Below, one piece after another: positions 32,854-42,229 of a DNA stretch of 64,000 nucleotides; positions within the stretch are counted from its first letter, which is position 1, and each line of letters starts with the position of its first letter. The DNA is taken from contig NZ_CP126107.1 of NCBI RefSeq assembly GCF_030123365.1, positions 1,535,501-1,599,500 of the forward strand, given 5' to 3'. The position numbers and the translations under genes were made by a program. Source of the DNA: Neobacillus sp. SuZ13. GTDB lineage: Bacteria > Bacillota > Bacilli > Bacillales > Cytobacillaceae. The notes under the pieces are model-generated. The model had not been told where the DNA came from. It did not search any database and worked only from the letters and a program-made list of their open reading frames with translations.

Positions 32854-34044
32854 GTGGGTGAATTGTCGAAGTCATTAAACCACCATTTAGACAATCTTTT
32901 AATTGATGCTGTTAAAATGTTAGCAATTTATCAGGATGATTTATTAAAAGAATGGGGATTAATGCTCCAATCTCTAAAGAATACAAATAAAAAATCGGTA
33001 GCAGTTTTTGAATTTATTAGTGATTTTTTAGTAAGTTTTTTACGGTCCGTCAATGATCAACCATCTGATATATATAGGATGTTGGATGAGATTCAAGATC
33101 AGTGGTTTGCACAATTCCAACGTCGTCCGGAGCCAGAGGCCCTCGTCTTTCACCTGAATTTGTTGGAAAATGCAGCACACAAGGTCTTAAAATCAAGGAT
33201 TATGTACTCATCAAAATTACATCCATCGGTCCATTATTTATTTTCAAAAATGAGTGAAGTTATGTTGTTTCATTCTGAAAAAGATAATTATAGTATTTGG
33301 AAGGATGCTGTAATCTTATTTAATGAATGGATTATCCGTTCACAAAATTTTCGTGAATCAATTGAAAATATATGCTTTGGATTTGGCTATTTTCTTCCTT
33401 TTAAGCGCTGTGCACTATTTAAGTTTACAAATCATGAAAGTATCGGAATTGGTTTATTTGGACATCATTTCAACAATGATGAAGTGCAGGCGATAGCTGA
33501 AAAAATTACTAACATTCCAGTCCTTAGTGAAAGTCTGGTCAAATTAAAATCACAAGGGCACGAAATGAAGAATTTTCAGCCAATATATATTTCTAGTGCA
33601 GAAAATGACCTCCCCGAGAGATATGTGAAAAGATTTGACCTTGGCTCCTTAATCATTGTTCCTATTTATGTTCCAGCGGAAGGGAAAATAATCGGTGGAG
33701 TAATTTTAGATCAAGGTCAGGGAATCCATTTTACAGTTGACACTAGCCTATTTCCAGCCCTAATGAAATTTGGCCAAAGTTCGGGTGAATTACTAACAAA
33801 GTTTATTAAGGCTGATATTAAGAAGCAGGATATATTAACTGATGATTCGATTACACTTTCACCAAGGGAAATTGAAATTATCAAACTTTTGGCTGATGGT
33901 GCCTCAACTGCTGAGGCAGCTTTAAAGCTATATTTAAGTGAATTTACGGTAAGAGATTATATATCAAATATCATGAAAAGATTAAATGCCCAAAATAGAA
34001 CAGAAGTTGCTGTAAAAGCAATTCGGTTGGGAATTATTGATTAA
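32854..34044 (+). CDS. LuxR-type transcriptional regulator with N-terminal sensor region
   Basis: This is about 396 residues. The start is ambiguous: GTG 32854 lies close behind AAGGGAG, and TTG 32863 has better spacing. The first about 325 residues include a helical part and a GAF-like segment (GYFLPFKRCALFKFTNH, IIVPIYVPAEGKIIGGVI). The C-terminal LuxR HTH is clear: LSPREIEIIKLLADGASTAE, then LYLSEFTVRDYISNIMKRLN. There is no receiver domain, so the signal is probably a ligand. It probably controls the divergent DUF6230/DUF6114 genes. Confidence 0.85.
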   Translation: MGELSKSLNHHLDNLLIDAVKMLAIYQDDLLKEWGLMLQSLKNTNKKSVAVFEFISDFLVSFLRSVNDQPSDIYRMLDEIQDQWFAQFQRRPEPEALVFHLNLLENAAHKVLKSRIMYSSKLHPSVHYLFSKMSEVMLFHSEKDNYSIWKDAVILFNEWIIRSQNFRESIENICFGFGYFLPFKRCALFKFTNHESIGIGLFGHHFNNDEVQAIAEKITNIPVLSESLVKLKSQGHEMKNFQPIYISSAENDLPERYVKRFDLGSLIIVPIYVPAEGKIIGGVILDQGQGIHFTVDTSLFPALMKFGQSSGELLTKFIKADIKKQDILTDDSITLSPREIEIIKLLADGASTAEAALKLYLSEFTVRDYISNIMKRLNAQNRTEVAVKAIRLGIID

Positions 34045-34059
34045 GAATAACAATATAAA

Positions 34060-34103
34060 GAAAAAACACCGAATGTGGCAAAACTTTAACGCCGCATTTT
34101 TTC
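34060..34103 (+). terminator. Terminator
   Basis: AATGTGGC pairs with GCCGCATT (one G-T type pair), then T residues. Confidence 0.65.
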
Positions 34104-34272
34104 TTTGGAAAAAATACATGAAACCATTTTTGAATGCCTGCGTTATTAATAGTAGAGTGTAAACTGGAATTTAATAAATATTGCTTTGTTATTGTTTAAT
34201 GAGTAAAATGGATGAGTTATACCATATAATCACTTACAATACTTTTGCAAATAGGTTAGGAGATAAACAGAA

Positions 34273-35103
34273 ATGGATCTACTTATGATTATTAAAGCTA
34301 TTATTCTAGGGCTAGTAGAAGGTTTAACAGAATTTGCACCAGTATCATCTACAGGGCACATGATTATCGTGGATGATATGTGGCTTCAATCCGAAAAGTT
34401 TTTGACACAGCATGGAGCAAACACATTTAAAGTCGTTATCCAACTTGGTTCCATATTGGCGGTTGTTGTCACCTTTAAAGATCGCTTTATTGATTTATTA
34501 GGGTTAGGGCGCTTCAAAAAACAAGCTGCCTCGCAACAAGGCCGTTTAAAACTTTCTCAAGTAATGGTGGGATTAATTCCGGCTGGTGTTCTAGGCGTTC
34601 TTTTTAACGACTATATTGATGAACACTTATTTTCAACTGCAACTGTTTTAATTGGGCTAGTTATTGGGGCGATCCTAATGATTCTTGCTGACGTTATTGG
34701 TCCAAAGAGTCCGAAAGTACAAACAGTTGACCAAATTACCTATAAGCAAGCATTGACTGTCGGTTTGTTTCAATGCTTTTCACTTTGGCCAGGATTCTCT
34801 CGTTCAGGGTCAACGATTTCTGGAGGAGTTCTGATGGGGATGAGTCACCGTGCTGCCGCTGATTTTACCTTTATCATGGCAGTGCCAATCATGGCAGGTG
34901 CTAGTTTTCTCTCTTTATTAAAGAATTGGGAATATATGACGGCTGATGCCCTTCCCATCTTTATCGCAGGATTTATTAGTGCCTTTATTTTTGCTCTTTT
35001 GTCTATTCGCTTTTTCCTAAAGCTTATTAACAAAATAAGATTATTACCATTTGCCATTTATCGTATTGTACTGGCAATCATCCTGTATTTTATATTTATC
35101 TAA
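34273..35103 (+). CDS. uppP: Undecaprenyl-diphosphatase UppP (BacA)
   Basis: This 276-residue, eight-helix membrane protein has the family motifs EGLTEFAPVSSTGHMI and SLWPGFSRSGSTISGGVLMG. It dephosphorylates undecaprenyl diphosphate to recycle the cell-wall lipid carrier and confers bacitracin tolerance. TTAGGAGAT precedes ATG 34273. Confidence 0.95.
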   Translation: MDLLMIIKAIILGLVEGLTEFAPVSSTGHMIIVDDMWLQSEKFLTQHGANTFKVVIQLGSILAVVVTFKDRFIDLLGLGRFKKQAASQQGRLKLSQVMVGLIPAGVLGVLFNDYIDEHLFSTATVLIGLVIGAILMILADVIGPKSPKVQTVDQITYKQALTVGLFQCFSLWPGFSRSGSTISGGVLMGMSHRAAADFTFIMAVPIMAGASFLSLLKNWEYMTADALPIFIAGFISAFIFALLSIRFFLKLINKIRLLPFAIYRIVLAIILYFIFI

Positions 35104-35157
35104 ATCATTCGTTGCTTTTCTGTATTATAGAACCAAAAGGTTAATAAAGAATGTGAG

Positions 35158-35191
35158 TGGGTCTATTCAGTCAAAAATAGACCCTTTTTCT
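35158..35191. terminator. Bidirectional terminator
   Basis: GGGTCTATT pairs with AATAGACCC, then T5 on the plus strand. It separates convergent uppP and the GDPD gene. Confidence 0.85.
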
Positions 35192-35193
35192 AT

Positions 35194-36000
35194 TTATGAT
35201 AAATCTGGAAAATCACTGATGATTCCTTCTACATGGAAATTTTTTAGCGTCCTTAAGTCATTCTTTTTATTAACTGTCCAAATAATTGTTTTAAAGCCAT
35301 GGTAATGAATTCTTTTGATCATTCGCTTATTCACCATGGTTATTTTTGGATTTACATACGACACAAAGCTAGAAAAAGACTTTAAATTCTTATTCGAAAT
35401 CATCTTTACCCCGGTGTTTTTAACCAAAATGCCAATTGGAATGGCCGGCACAAGTTCATGAAACCGTTTGAGCGCACCACGGTCAAAGGATTGAACAATA
35501 ATTTGCTTGTCACCGGATGTTAACTCTCTTTTCTCTAGTTCCTCCGCAAGTTTTTCCTCCATGAGGGGATAAAGTGAGGGTTTTTTTAATTCAATTAAAA
35601 TGCCAATTTTCCCAGCAAACTCATCAAATACTTCAGAGAGAGATGGGATCTTTTCTCCCGCAAAATTACAATGAAACCAGCTTCCTGCGTCAAGTCTTTG
35701 AATTTCTTGTAAAGTAAAATCCTTTACTTTTCCTTTCCCATTCGTTGTCCTGTTAACGGTTGGATCATGTATCACAACTAATTTACGGTCTTTTGTCATC
35801 TGAATGTCAAGCTCGAGGTAGTCGACACCTAATTCTACCGCTTTCTTAAAGGATGAGATTGTATTTTCTGGACAGTAGCCTGCCGCACCTCTATGACCAA
35901 TTTTCAAGGGGGAATTTTCTTTCTTTTTCTCGCTGAACCGTGTTATTGCTCGTACTATTACCGTGATAAGTATTAAAAAAAGCGTAGCAGCATTCCTCAA
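35194..36000 (-). CDS. Membrane-anchored glycerophosphodiester phosphodiesterase (GDPD)
   Basis: This 268-residue protein has an N-terminal membrane helix (LFLILITVIVRAITRF) and then a GDPD TIM barrel. Its motifs are IGHRGAAGYCPENTISSF (metal and catalytic His/Arg/Glu), YLELDIQMTKD, VIHDPTVNRTTNGKG and IIWTVNKKNDLRTL. It hydrolyses glycerophosphodiesters from phospholipid or teichoic-acid turnover. The TTG at 36000 is the only start in frame and has no good ribosome site. The open frame continues upstream without a start, so the true N-terminus is uncertain. Confidence 0.88.
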   Translation of the reverse strand: MRNAATLFLILITVIVRAITRFSEKKKENSPLKIGHRGAAGYCPENTISSFKKAVELGVDYLELDIQMTKDRKLVVIHDPTVNRTTNGKGKVKDFTLQEIQRLDAGSWFHCNFAGEKIPSLSEVFDEFAGKIGILIELKKPSLYPLMEEKLAEELEKRELTSGDKQIIVQSFDRGALKRFHELVPAIPIGILVKNTGVKMISNKNLKSFSSFVSYVNPKITMVNKRMIKRIHYHGFKTIIWTVNKKNDLRTLKNFHVEGIISDFPDLS

Positions 36001-36246
36001 GTTGGGGCCCCAATCTAAATTTATTTGTGAACATGGTATGAAAAATAGAAAGGAATGTCAATTGGAGGAGGATGAAATTGTAAAAAATATTTTTTTGAGG
36101 GTCAAAATCCATTATTATACTTGATTTTTCACCTAATTATGGGCTTCTTCTTTTTTTCTTAAACTGGGTAATTTGGATATGTGTCTATCGCACATTTTTA
36201 ACCAAGTGAATAGGATATATGGAATTAAGAAAAGGAGGTAATGTAA

Positions 36247-36342
36247 ATGTCAGGTGTAGCTGGTGGATACGGCGGCGGATTTGCCCTACTAGTCGTTTTA
36301 TTTATTTTGTTAATTATTATTGGGGCTTCATGGTGTTACTAA
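36247..36342 (+). CDS. YjcZ-family spore miniprotein 1
   Basis: This 31-codon ORF has AAAGGAGG ahead and encodes [20 protein letters not shown] then GASWCY. This is the Gly-rich head plus membrane helix of YjcZ/SscA-type sporulation proteins. It is in tandem with a paralogue 34 nt downstream. Confidence 0.88.
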   Translation: MSGVAGGYGGGFALLVVLFILLIIIGASWCY

Positions 36343-36376
36343 AAAAACAATTTAGATAAAAAGGAGGTCTTGAAAA

Positions 36377-36502
36377 ATGTTTGGTTACGGATATGGTGGA
36401 TGCGGCTATGGTTACGGCGGCTGCGGCTACGGCGGGGGATTTGCTTTAATCGTAGTATTATTTATCCTCTTGATTATTGTCGGTGCAGCTTGCTTCAGAT
36501 AA
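36377..36502 (+). CDS. YjcZ-family spore miniprotein 2
   Basis: This 41-codon ORF after AAGGAGG encodes a Gly/Tyr/Cys-rich head ([18 protein letters not shown]) and the same [17 protein letters not shown] helix as its neighbour. It probably arose by tandem duplication with head expansion. Expression in sporulation is inferred from the family. Confidence 0.88.
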   Translation: MFGYGYGGCGYGYGGCGYGGGFALIVVLFILLIIVGAACFR

Positions 36503-36518
36503 AAATATAAAAAGGGAG

Positions 36519-36546
36519 GCCCGCTTGCTTAATCAAGCGGGTTTTC
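36519..36546. terminator. Bidirectional terminator
   Basis: CCCGCTTG pairs with CAAGCGGG, followed by TTTTC on the plus strand. It is shared with the YkvA-like gene on the minus strand. Confidence 0.75.
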
Positions 36547-36954
36547 ATTTGAAAAAGCTCGTTTCCATTTACTAAAAGCATCTAATTCAGTGGAGATTTT
36601 CTTTACAGTAAAGCCAATCAGAGCTGCATCATCCAGTATGCCTAGACCAATAATGAAATCTGGTACTAAGTCAAGTGGTGAAACAAAGTAAAGCAGAGTA
36701 CCGATGACAGTAAGAATTGTGCTTGGCGAGACATTTTTATATTCACCTTTTGAATAGGATTTAACTAATTCAAAAAATAATTGCAGTTTTTCCCAAACTT
36801 CTCCTAGACTTCCTTTTTTCTCATTTGCCATTTTTAATGCTTTGTTAAGTAATCCCTCTGTTTTTTGCGGGTTAAGAAGGTATTCTTTTGCCTCATTAGT
36901 ATATTTATGCTGCTCTTTTTCAAAAATCTTAGTTTTACCAAACAAATCATTCAC
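36529..36954 (-). CDS. YkvA-like DUF1232 membrane protein
   Basis: This 141-residue protein carries the DUF1232 signature near its C-terminal half: LYFVSPLDLVPDFIIGLGIL and DDAALIGFTVKKI. The N-terminal half is helical and basic. The function is unknown. AAAAAGGAAGTG precedes ATG 36954. Confidence 0.85.
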   Translation of the reverse strand: MNDLFGKTKIFEKEQHKYTNEAKEYLLNPQKTEGLLNKALKMANEKKGSLGEVWEKLQLFFELVKSYSKGEYKNVSPSTILTVIGTLLYFVSPLDLVPDFIIGLGILDDAALIGFTVKKISTELDAFSKWKRAFSNENPLD

Positions 36955-37023
36955 TTCCTTTTTGTGAAGTCCATGCTTAGTTTACCACCAAATGAAAAAA
37001 ACATTAGATGATTCATGAAAAAT

Positions 37024-37059
37024 GAAAACCAGGTGCCCCATAAGCAGCACCTGGTTTTC
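37024..37059. terminator. Terminator of the FtsH-like gene
   Basis: GAAAACCAGGTGC pairs with GCACCTGGTTTTC. The near-perfect symmetry allows either direction. Confidence 0.8.
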
Positions 37060-37070
37060 GTAGGTTATAT

Positions 37071-38810
37071 TTATACAAAGACCATATTATCACTAATGGC
37101 TGCCGGCGATCCCCAAACTATCTCTTCAATTTCTGAGCCTTCAAGTGTTTCTTTCTTTAGTAATGCATCAACTAATTGTTGATACTGATACTGATTGTTA
37201 CTAATAAGACTCTCTGCTTTTTGTAAAGCTTTTTCAAATAGCTCTTGCATTTTTTCTTCTTTATCTTGTTTTTTGAAGGTCAATGTGAATCCTTCTTGAA
37301 GCATTCCGGTATCTACCATTTGTTCGATAATTTGTTTTGCTTGCTGAACATCGCCACTTACGCCGATGCTGTGTTCTCCTAAATGCATTCTCTCAGCAAC
37401 CCCGCCAGCTAATACCATTGCGACACGCTCTAACAAGTCACTGGTCGTAGATAAATGCAATTCTTTTGGAATTGGTGCAACATACCCGAGTGCCTCACCA
37501 CGAGGGATAATGGTTGCTTTCCTAACTGAACCAGGTTTCGTTAAGGATGCTACAATGGCATGACCTGCTTCATGAATAGCGACCCTGCGTTTTGTATCAT
37601 AATCTTGTAATGACCGGGAAGTGCTCCCTAAAATTGTTCGATCAAGGGCATAGTCGATGTCTTGCTTCTGGATCGTTTCTTGGCCGTTCCGAACAGCTCT
37701 TCTGCTAGCCGTCTCAAATAATGATTGAAGTTCCGCACCTGAAAAGCCTGAAGTACTTTCTGCTAATTCATCTAATTGTGCAAGAGCATCCTTATCAAAT
37801 GATTTATCTTTAGCATGAATAGCGATAATCTCTCTTCTTCCTTTTGTATCTGGAAGTGGTACATGGAAGGAGAAGTCGATTCTTCCTGGACGAAGGAAGG
37901 CTTCATCCAACATGTCTTTTCTATTTGTGGCAGCAATAAAAAGAATTCCATCATTTGAATGGCCGCCATCAAGCTGCACAAGTAATTCTGTTAATGTTTT
38001 TTCGGCTTCCTCGCCGCCATGTGCCTTTCTTTTTGCGGCTAAAGCATCCACCTCATCAATGAATACAACGGCAGGACTATGCTTTCTTGCTGATTTGAAC
38101 AATGACCGGACCCGGCTTGCTCCAACACCAATAAACATTTCATTAAATGACGAACCGCTTGCCGAAAAGAAAGCAGCGTTTAATTCTCGGGCGATTGCTT
38201 GAGCCAGTAAGGTTTTACCAGTACCCGGGGGACCGTATAAAAGAATCCCTTTGGGTGGGGTAATCCCTAATTTTGAAGCCCGCTCCGGTTCTTTTAGGGT
38301 CGAGAGTGTTTGTAAGATTTCTTCCTTCATTTCGTCACCGAGTCCACCTACATCTTTCAAACTAATGGAGGGAAGGGTTTGAGACTTTGCAACACTATTC
38401 TTCATCGAATTATTTATTCCCAATCCACCTTTTGTTTTTTGAAGGGTAAATGCTGCCCCAGCCAACAGAAGGATAACTCCGCCTAATATCCATTTTCCAT
38501 ATTTACTGCTCTTTGAATAGGAGTATTCGATATTATATTTAACAACCAACTTATCTACCATTTGGCTGTTTGGTGGGACATGGGAAAGATATACCGTTTC
38601 ACCCGCATGAATATAAAGGCTTCCATCGGGTTTTTCAATTATGTTAACGGTTTTTCCTTGTTGAGCTTGAATGGTTTTCTCAACAGAAGAGAATGGGATA
38701 GCCACTTCATTATTGGTTGTTTGTATAATCCAGACGATTCCTGCAATAACTAATATTAACGCTGCAATGAGCGGAATAAACTTATAAACTTTTTTTATTT
38801 TTGGCTTCAA
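37071..38810 (-). CDS. FtsH-type AAA+ zinc metalloprotease (second paralogue)
   Basis: This 579-residue protein has two membrane helices (about 12-32 and 107-122) around an extracytoplasmic loop. The AAA domain follows with Walker A GPPGTGKTLLA, Walker B AVVFIDEVDAL and SRH RKDMLDEAFLRPGRIDF. The protease domain has zinc site HEAGHAIV and the third ligand Asp in GVSGDVQQA. It is shorter than housekeeping FtsH (about 640-670 residues), lacks its long C-terminal tail, and sits away from tilS-hpt. It is therefore probably an extra, perhaps stage-specific protease. The start is TTG 38810 with GAAGGAG ten bases ahead. Confidence 0.88.
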   Translation of the reverse strand: MKPKIKKVYKFIPLIAALILVIAGIVWIIQTTNNEVAIPFSSVEKTIQAQQGKTVNIIEKPDGSLYIHAGETVYLSHVPPNSQMVDKLVVKYNIEYSYSKSSKYGKWILGGVILLLAGAAFTLQKTKGGLGINNSMKNSVAKSQTLPSISLKDVGGLGDEMKEEILQTLSTLKEPERASKLGITPPKGILLYGPPGTGKTLLAQAIARELNAAFFSASGSSFNEMFIGVGASRVRSLFKSARKHSPAVVFIDEVDALAAKRKAHGGEEAEKTLTELLVQLDGGHSNDGILFIAATNRKDMLDEAFLRPGRIDFSFHVPLPDTKGRREIIAIHAKDKSFDKDALAQLDELAESTSGFSGAELQSLFETASRRAVRNGQETIQKQDIDYALDRTILGSTSRSLQDYDTKRRVAIHEAGHAIVASLTKPGSVRKATIIPRGEALGYVAPIPKELHLSTTSDLLERVAMVLAGGVAERMHLGEHSIGVSGDVQQAKQIIEQMVDTGMLQEGFTLTFKKQDKEEKMQELFEKALQKAESLISNNQYQYQQLVDALLKKETLEGSEIEEIVWGSPAAISDNMVFV

Positions 38811-38903
38811 TTTTCTTCATCTCCTTCAACAGAGTACTACTCTATTATAAAGGGGTTTCCAGAAAAATGGATGTGGGAATCGTTGGGAAACGCAAATCCC
38901 TGC

Positions 38904-38944
38904 ATAAAAAAATAACCAGCACAATTTTTTATAAATGTGCTGGT
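38904..38944 (-). terminator. Terminator (minus strand)
   Basis: CCAGCACA and TGTGCTGG arms are followed on the minus strand by a T-rich tract. It ends the 38959-39219 gene. Confidence 0.8.
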
Positions 38945-38958
38945 GTGATTGATAAAAG

Positions 38959-39219
38959 CTACGATAATAAGCGAAGATGTGGAATGATTGGCAGTAATAC
39001 ACTTTGAGCAATTGCCCCAATACTGGCTCCTATACAGGATGCTTTATTCCATTTAAAAACATGAACTTTTTCATCTTTTCCTTCAAACAAGAATAATAAT
39101 TGGACATCTTCTTCTGCAATTCCAATTTTTTTATAATGAATATTGTTCTCATTGAGGACAATTTCAAAGGCTTTATGCAATAAATTCAGGGTCTGCTGAT
39201 CGATTTTAGTAATATCCAA
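38959..39219 (-). CDS. Small hypothetical protein
   Basis: This 86-residue protein starts at TTG 39219 with GGAGG eight bases ahead. It has a helical N-terminal part (QQTLNLLHKAFEIVLNENN), a beta-hairpin (VQLLFLFEGKDEKVHVFKWN) and a hydrophobic end (ASIGAIAQSVLLPIIPHLRL). I recognise no family. It is monocistronic. Confidence 0.6.
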   Translation of the reverse strand: MDITKIDQQTLNLLHKAFEIVLNENNIHYKKIGIAEEDVQLLFLFEGKDEKVHVFKWNKASCIGASIGAIAQSVLLPIIPHLRLLS

Positions 39220-39393
39220 GTCATGTACCTCCGATGTGTTATGTACTCACGCTACTTATTTTTCTCATTACCACTTTCTTTCATTATATTCTTTATGCTC
39301 TCGTGTTTAAAGAAATATTGCAAAGTTTCTGTTTGAGAGATAAGATTGAAGTTATGGACAAAAATTTTTATTGTCAAAAGAGAGGAAAACGAA

Positions 39394-40974
39394 ATGGGTA
39401 ACAATTTTAAAGAAGATGTATTGTCACGCCGGACATTTGCGATTATTTCCCACCCAGATGCCGGAAAAACTACGCTAACCGAAAAATTATTATTATTCGG
39501 AGGCGCTATTCGAGACGCGGGAACTGTAAAAGCGAAAAAGACAGGAAAGTTTGCAACCAGTGACTGGATGGAGATTGAAAAGCAACGGGGAATTTCCGTT
39601 ACCTCCAGTGTCATGCAATTTGACTATGAAGGATTCCGAGTTAACATTTTGGATACTCCTGGACACCAAGATTTCAGTGAAGATACGTATCGGACTTTGA
39701 TGGCTGTAGATAGTGCTGTAATGATCGTTGATGCTGCCAAGGGGATAGAGGCACAAACACTTAAACTATTTAAAGTATGCCGGATGCGCGGGATCCCTAT
39801 TTTCACATTTATGAATAAACTTGATCGTCAGGGCAAGCCGCCGCTTGAACTGTTAGCTGAATTAGAAGAGGTTCTAGGCATAGAATCATATCCAATGAAC
39901 TGGCCGATTGGGATGGGGAAAGAATTCCTTGGTATTTATGATCGATATAACAATCGAGTGGAACAGTTCCGAGTAGATGATGAAGACCGTTTTATACCAT
40001 TAAATGATGACGGAGAAATTGCCGGTGATCATCCGCTAAAAAATTCCGGACTTTACGATCAAACGCTAGATGAAATTATGCTCCTAAATGAAGCTGGGAA
40101 TGAGTTTTCAGCTGAAAGGATCGCAGCAGGAAACTTGACACCTGTATTTTTTGGAAGTGCGTTAACTGCCTTTGGAGTCCAAACATTTTTGGAGTCATAC
40201 TTAAAATTTGCTCCGCCGCCAATGGCCCGGAATTCATCCATTGGAGAAATTGATCCGTTAGGGGAACAATTTTCAGGTTTTGTGTTTAAGATTCAAGCAA
40301 ATATGAATCCTGCACACCGTGATAGGATTGCCTTTGTGCGTGTGTGTTCTGGGAAATTTGAGCGGGGAATGACAGTGAATATTCCACGTTTGAATAAACA
40401 AATTAAGCTCTCCCAGTCAACTTCATTTATGGCTGAAGAACGGAATACTGTGGATGAAGCGGTTAGTGGAGATATTATCGGGTTATACGACACAGGAACA
40501 TATCAAATTGGTGATACTTTGACTACCGGGAAGAACGATTTCCAATATGAAAGACTTCCGCAATTTACACCAGAATTGTATGTCAGGGTTTCGGCTAAAA
40601 ACGTTATGAAGCAAAAGTCTTTCTATAAAGGAATTCAGCAACTGGTTCAAGAAGGAGCCATTCAGTTATATAAAACCGTTAAAACGGATGATTATTTATT
40701 AGGTGCCGTGGGTCAATTACAATTTGAAGTTTTTGAGCATCGGATGAGAAATGAATATAATGCCGAGGTTTTAATGGAAAGAATGGGTTCAAAAATTGCC
40801 CGGTGGGTAGATAGTGAAACGGTTGATGAAAATTTATCGAGTTCTCGTTCAATGTTAGTGAAAGACAGATATGATCATTATGTATTTTTGTTTGAAAATG
40901 ATTTTGCTCTCAGATGGTTTCAAGAGAAAAATCCATCGGTTAAACTCTATAATCCAATGGACCAACATGACTAA
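39394..40974 (+). CDS. prfC: Peptide chain release factor 3
   Basis: The start is ATG 39394 after AGAGAGG; the frame from 39346 has no ribosome site. The 526-residue length is typical of RF3. The GTPase domain has [17 protein letters not shown] (P-loop), [23 protein letters not shown] and MNKLDRQG. C-terminal domains include [11 protein letters not shown]. It recycles RF1/RF2 from ribosomes after termination. B. subtilis lacks prfC as I recall, so its presence is informative about the lineage. Confidence 0.94.
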   Translation: MGNNFKEDVLSRRTFAIISHPDAGKTTLTEKLLLFGGAIRDAGTVKAKKTGKFATSDWMEIEKQRGISVTSSVMQFDYEGFRVNILDTPGHQDFSEDTYRTLMAVDSAVMIVDAAKGIEAQTLKLFKVCRMRGIPIFTFMNKLDRQGKPPLELLAELEEVLGIESYPMNWPIGMGKEFLGIYDRYNNRVEQFRVDDEDRFIPLNDDGEIAGDHPLKNSGLYDQTLDEIMLLNEAGNEFSAERIAAGNLTPVFFGSALTAFGVQTFLESYLKFAPPPMARNSSIGEIDPLGEQFSGFVFKIQANMNPAHRDRIAFVRVCSGKFERGMTVNIPRLNKQIKLSQSTSFMAEERNTVDEAVSGDIIGLYDTGTYQIGDTLTTGKNDFQYERLPQFTPELYVRVSAKNVMKQKSFYKGIQQLVQEGAIQLYKTVKTDDYLLGAVGQLQFEVFEHRMRNEYNAEVLMERMGSKIARWVDSETVDENLSSSRSMLVKDRYDHYVFLFENDFALRWFQEKNPSVKLYNPMDQHD

Positions 40975-40978
40975 GAAA

Positions 40979-41009
40979 AGTGGCGGAATAGAATCCGCCA
41001 TTTTTTTTT
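40979..41009 (+). terminator. Terminator of prfC
   Basis: TGGCGGA pairs with TCCGCCA, then T9. Confidence 0.92.
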
Positions 41010-41116
41010 CGCGTTTATTAAACTGAAAATTCAGACTAATTACCCATGGACGAATCTTTTCCTAGGACTTTACGATTGATTACAATCGTCTTAATAAAGA
41101 CTAAGGAGGAGATAAG

Positions 41117-42214
41117 TTGGTAAAAGGTTTCTTTTTTACTGGGTTTCCTGGGTTCATTTGTAATCAATTGATTCGCGAAGTATTAAAAAGCAATCAATTG
41201 AATGGATCTGTTTTTGTCCTAATCCTGCCTGATATGGTTGCAAGTGCAAAAAAAGAATCGGCGGCTATAATAGCGGAATATGGGTTAGATGAGTCCACCT
41301 TCCACATAATTGTTGGAGATATAACCAAACCGTTTCTTGCTATTACAGAAGAAGAACAAGAAGTTTTACAACACAGGGTTACCCATGTTTTTCATCTAGC
41401 AGCCATTTATGATTTAGCCGTTCCAAGAGATATTGCGCAAAAAGTGAATGTAAATGGAACGGAAAACGTAAATGAATGGGTACGAAGATTACCAAACCTA
41501 GATAGATATATTTATTTTAGTACTGCCTATGTAGTCGGAAATAGAGAAGGGACTCTGTATGAAACGGAACTTATTGCACCACCCGGTTTTAAAAATCATT
41601 ATGAACAGACAAAATATGAAGCAGAAGTTTTAGTGGAAACTTTAAAAAAGGAAGTACCTGTTACTATCATTCGGCCGGGGATTGTCAAAGGCCATTCCAA
41701 TACGGGAGAAACCATTAAATTTGATGGCCCTTATTTTATTATGAACTTTTTAGATCGGTTAAAATTTCTTCCTCTCATACCTCGACTAGGGAAAGGTGAA
41801 GCCTTTGTGAACCTTGTTCCAATAGATTATATTATAAAAGCCACTACCTATCTAAGCCAATTAGACAAAGCTGCTGGAAAAACGTATCATCTAACAGACC
41901 CTCATCCCTATCGTGCTTCAGAAATATATGAAATCATGATGCAAGAAATGCTAAACAAACAACCAAAAGGAATGATACCATTAACTATAGGGAAATGGTT
42001 CCTTTCTATTAAACCGTTGCGCAAATTTCTGGGAGTAGAGAAAGAAGCATTAGATTACTTTACTTGGAAAGGACAATTCGACTGCACACATGCTGTCACA
42101 GATCTTAAGGAATCAGGGATCGCCTGTCCTGACTTTAAAGATGGGGTTAAACCAATGACAGCATTTTATTTACAAGAAAAAAATAACCCAACCTTTCAAA
42201 TTAATATCTTATAG
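41117..42214 (+). CDS. Fatty acyl reductase-like SDR-family protein
   Basis: This 365-residue extended SDR starts at TTG 41117 (AAGGAGGAG ahead). The Rossmann entry is FFTGFPGFICNQLIRE, followed by VTHVFHLAAIYDL, FSTAYVVGN, and the catalytic Tyr and Lys in YEQTKYEAE. This layout (male-sterility/NAD_binding_4 type) is seen in acyl-CoA reductases and thioester reductase domains. Followed 15 nt later by an aldehyde dehydrogenase gene, it may make or use a fatty aldehyde. No acyl-CoA ligase or carrier protein is nearby. Confidence 0.75.
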   Translation: MVKGFFFTGFPGFICNQLIREVLKSNQLNGSVFVLILPDMVASAKKESAAIIAEYGLDESTFHIIVGDITKPFLAITEEEQEVLQHRVTHVFHLAAIYDLAVPRDIAQKVNVNGTENVNEWVRRLPNLDRYIYFSTAYVVGNREGTLYETELIAPPGFKNHYEQTKYEAEVLVETLKKEVPVTIIRPGIVKGHSNTGETIKFDGPYFIMNFLDRLKFLPLIPRLGKGEAFVNLVPIDYIIKATTYLSQLDKAAGKTYHLTDPHPYRASEIYEIMMQEMLNKQPKGMIPLTIGKWFLSIKPLRKFLGVEKEALDYFTWKGQFDCTHAVTDLKESGIACPDFKDGVKPMTAFYLQEKNNPTFQINIL

Positions 42215-42229
42215 CAGGGGTGATGACTG

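Noticed and set aside
36240-36502. Tandem Gly-rich miniproteins as a toxin or bacteriocin pair
   Set aside because: The Gly-rich head plus [13 protein letters not shown] helix is the known YjcZ spore-protein pattern and no immunity or export genes are near.
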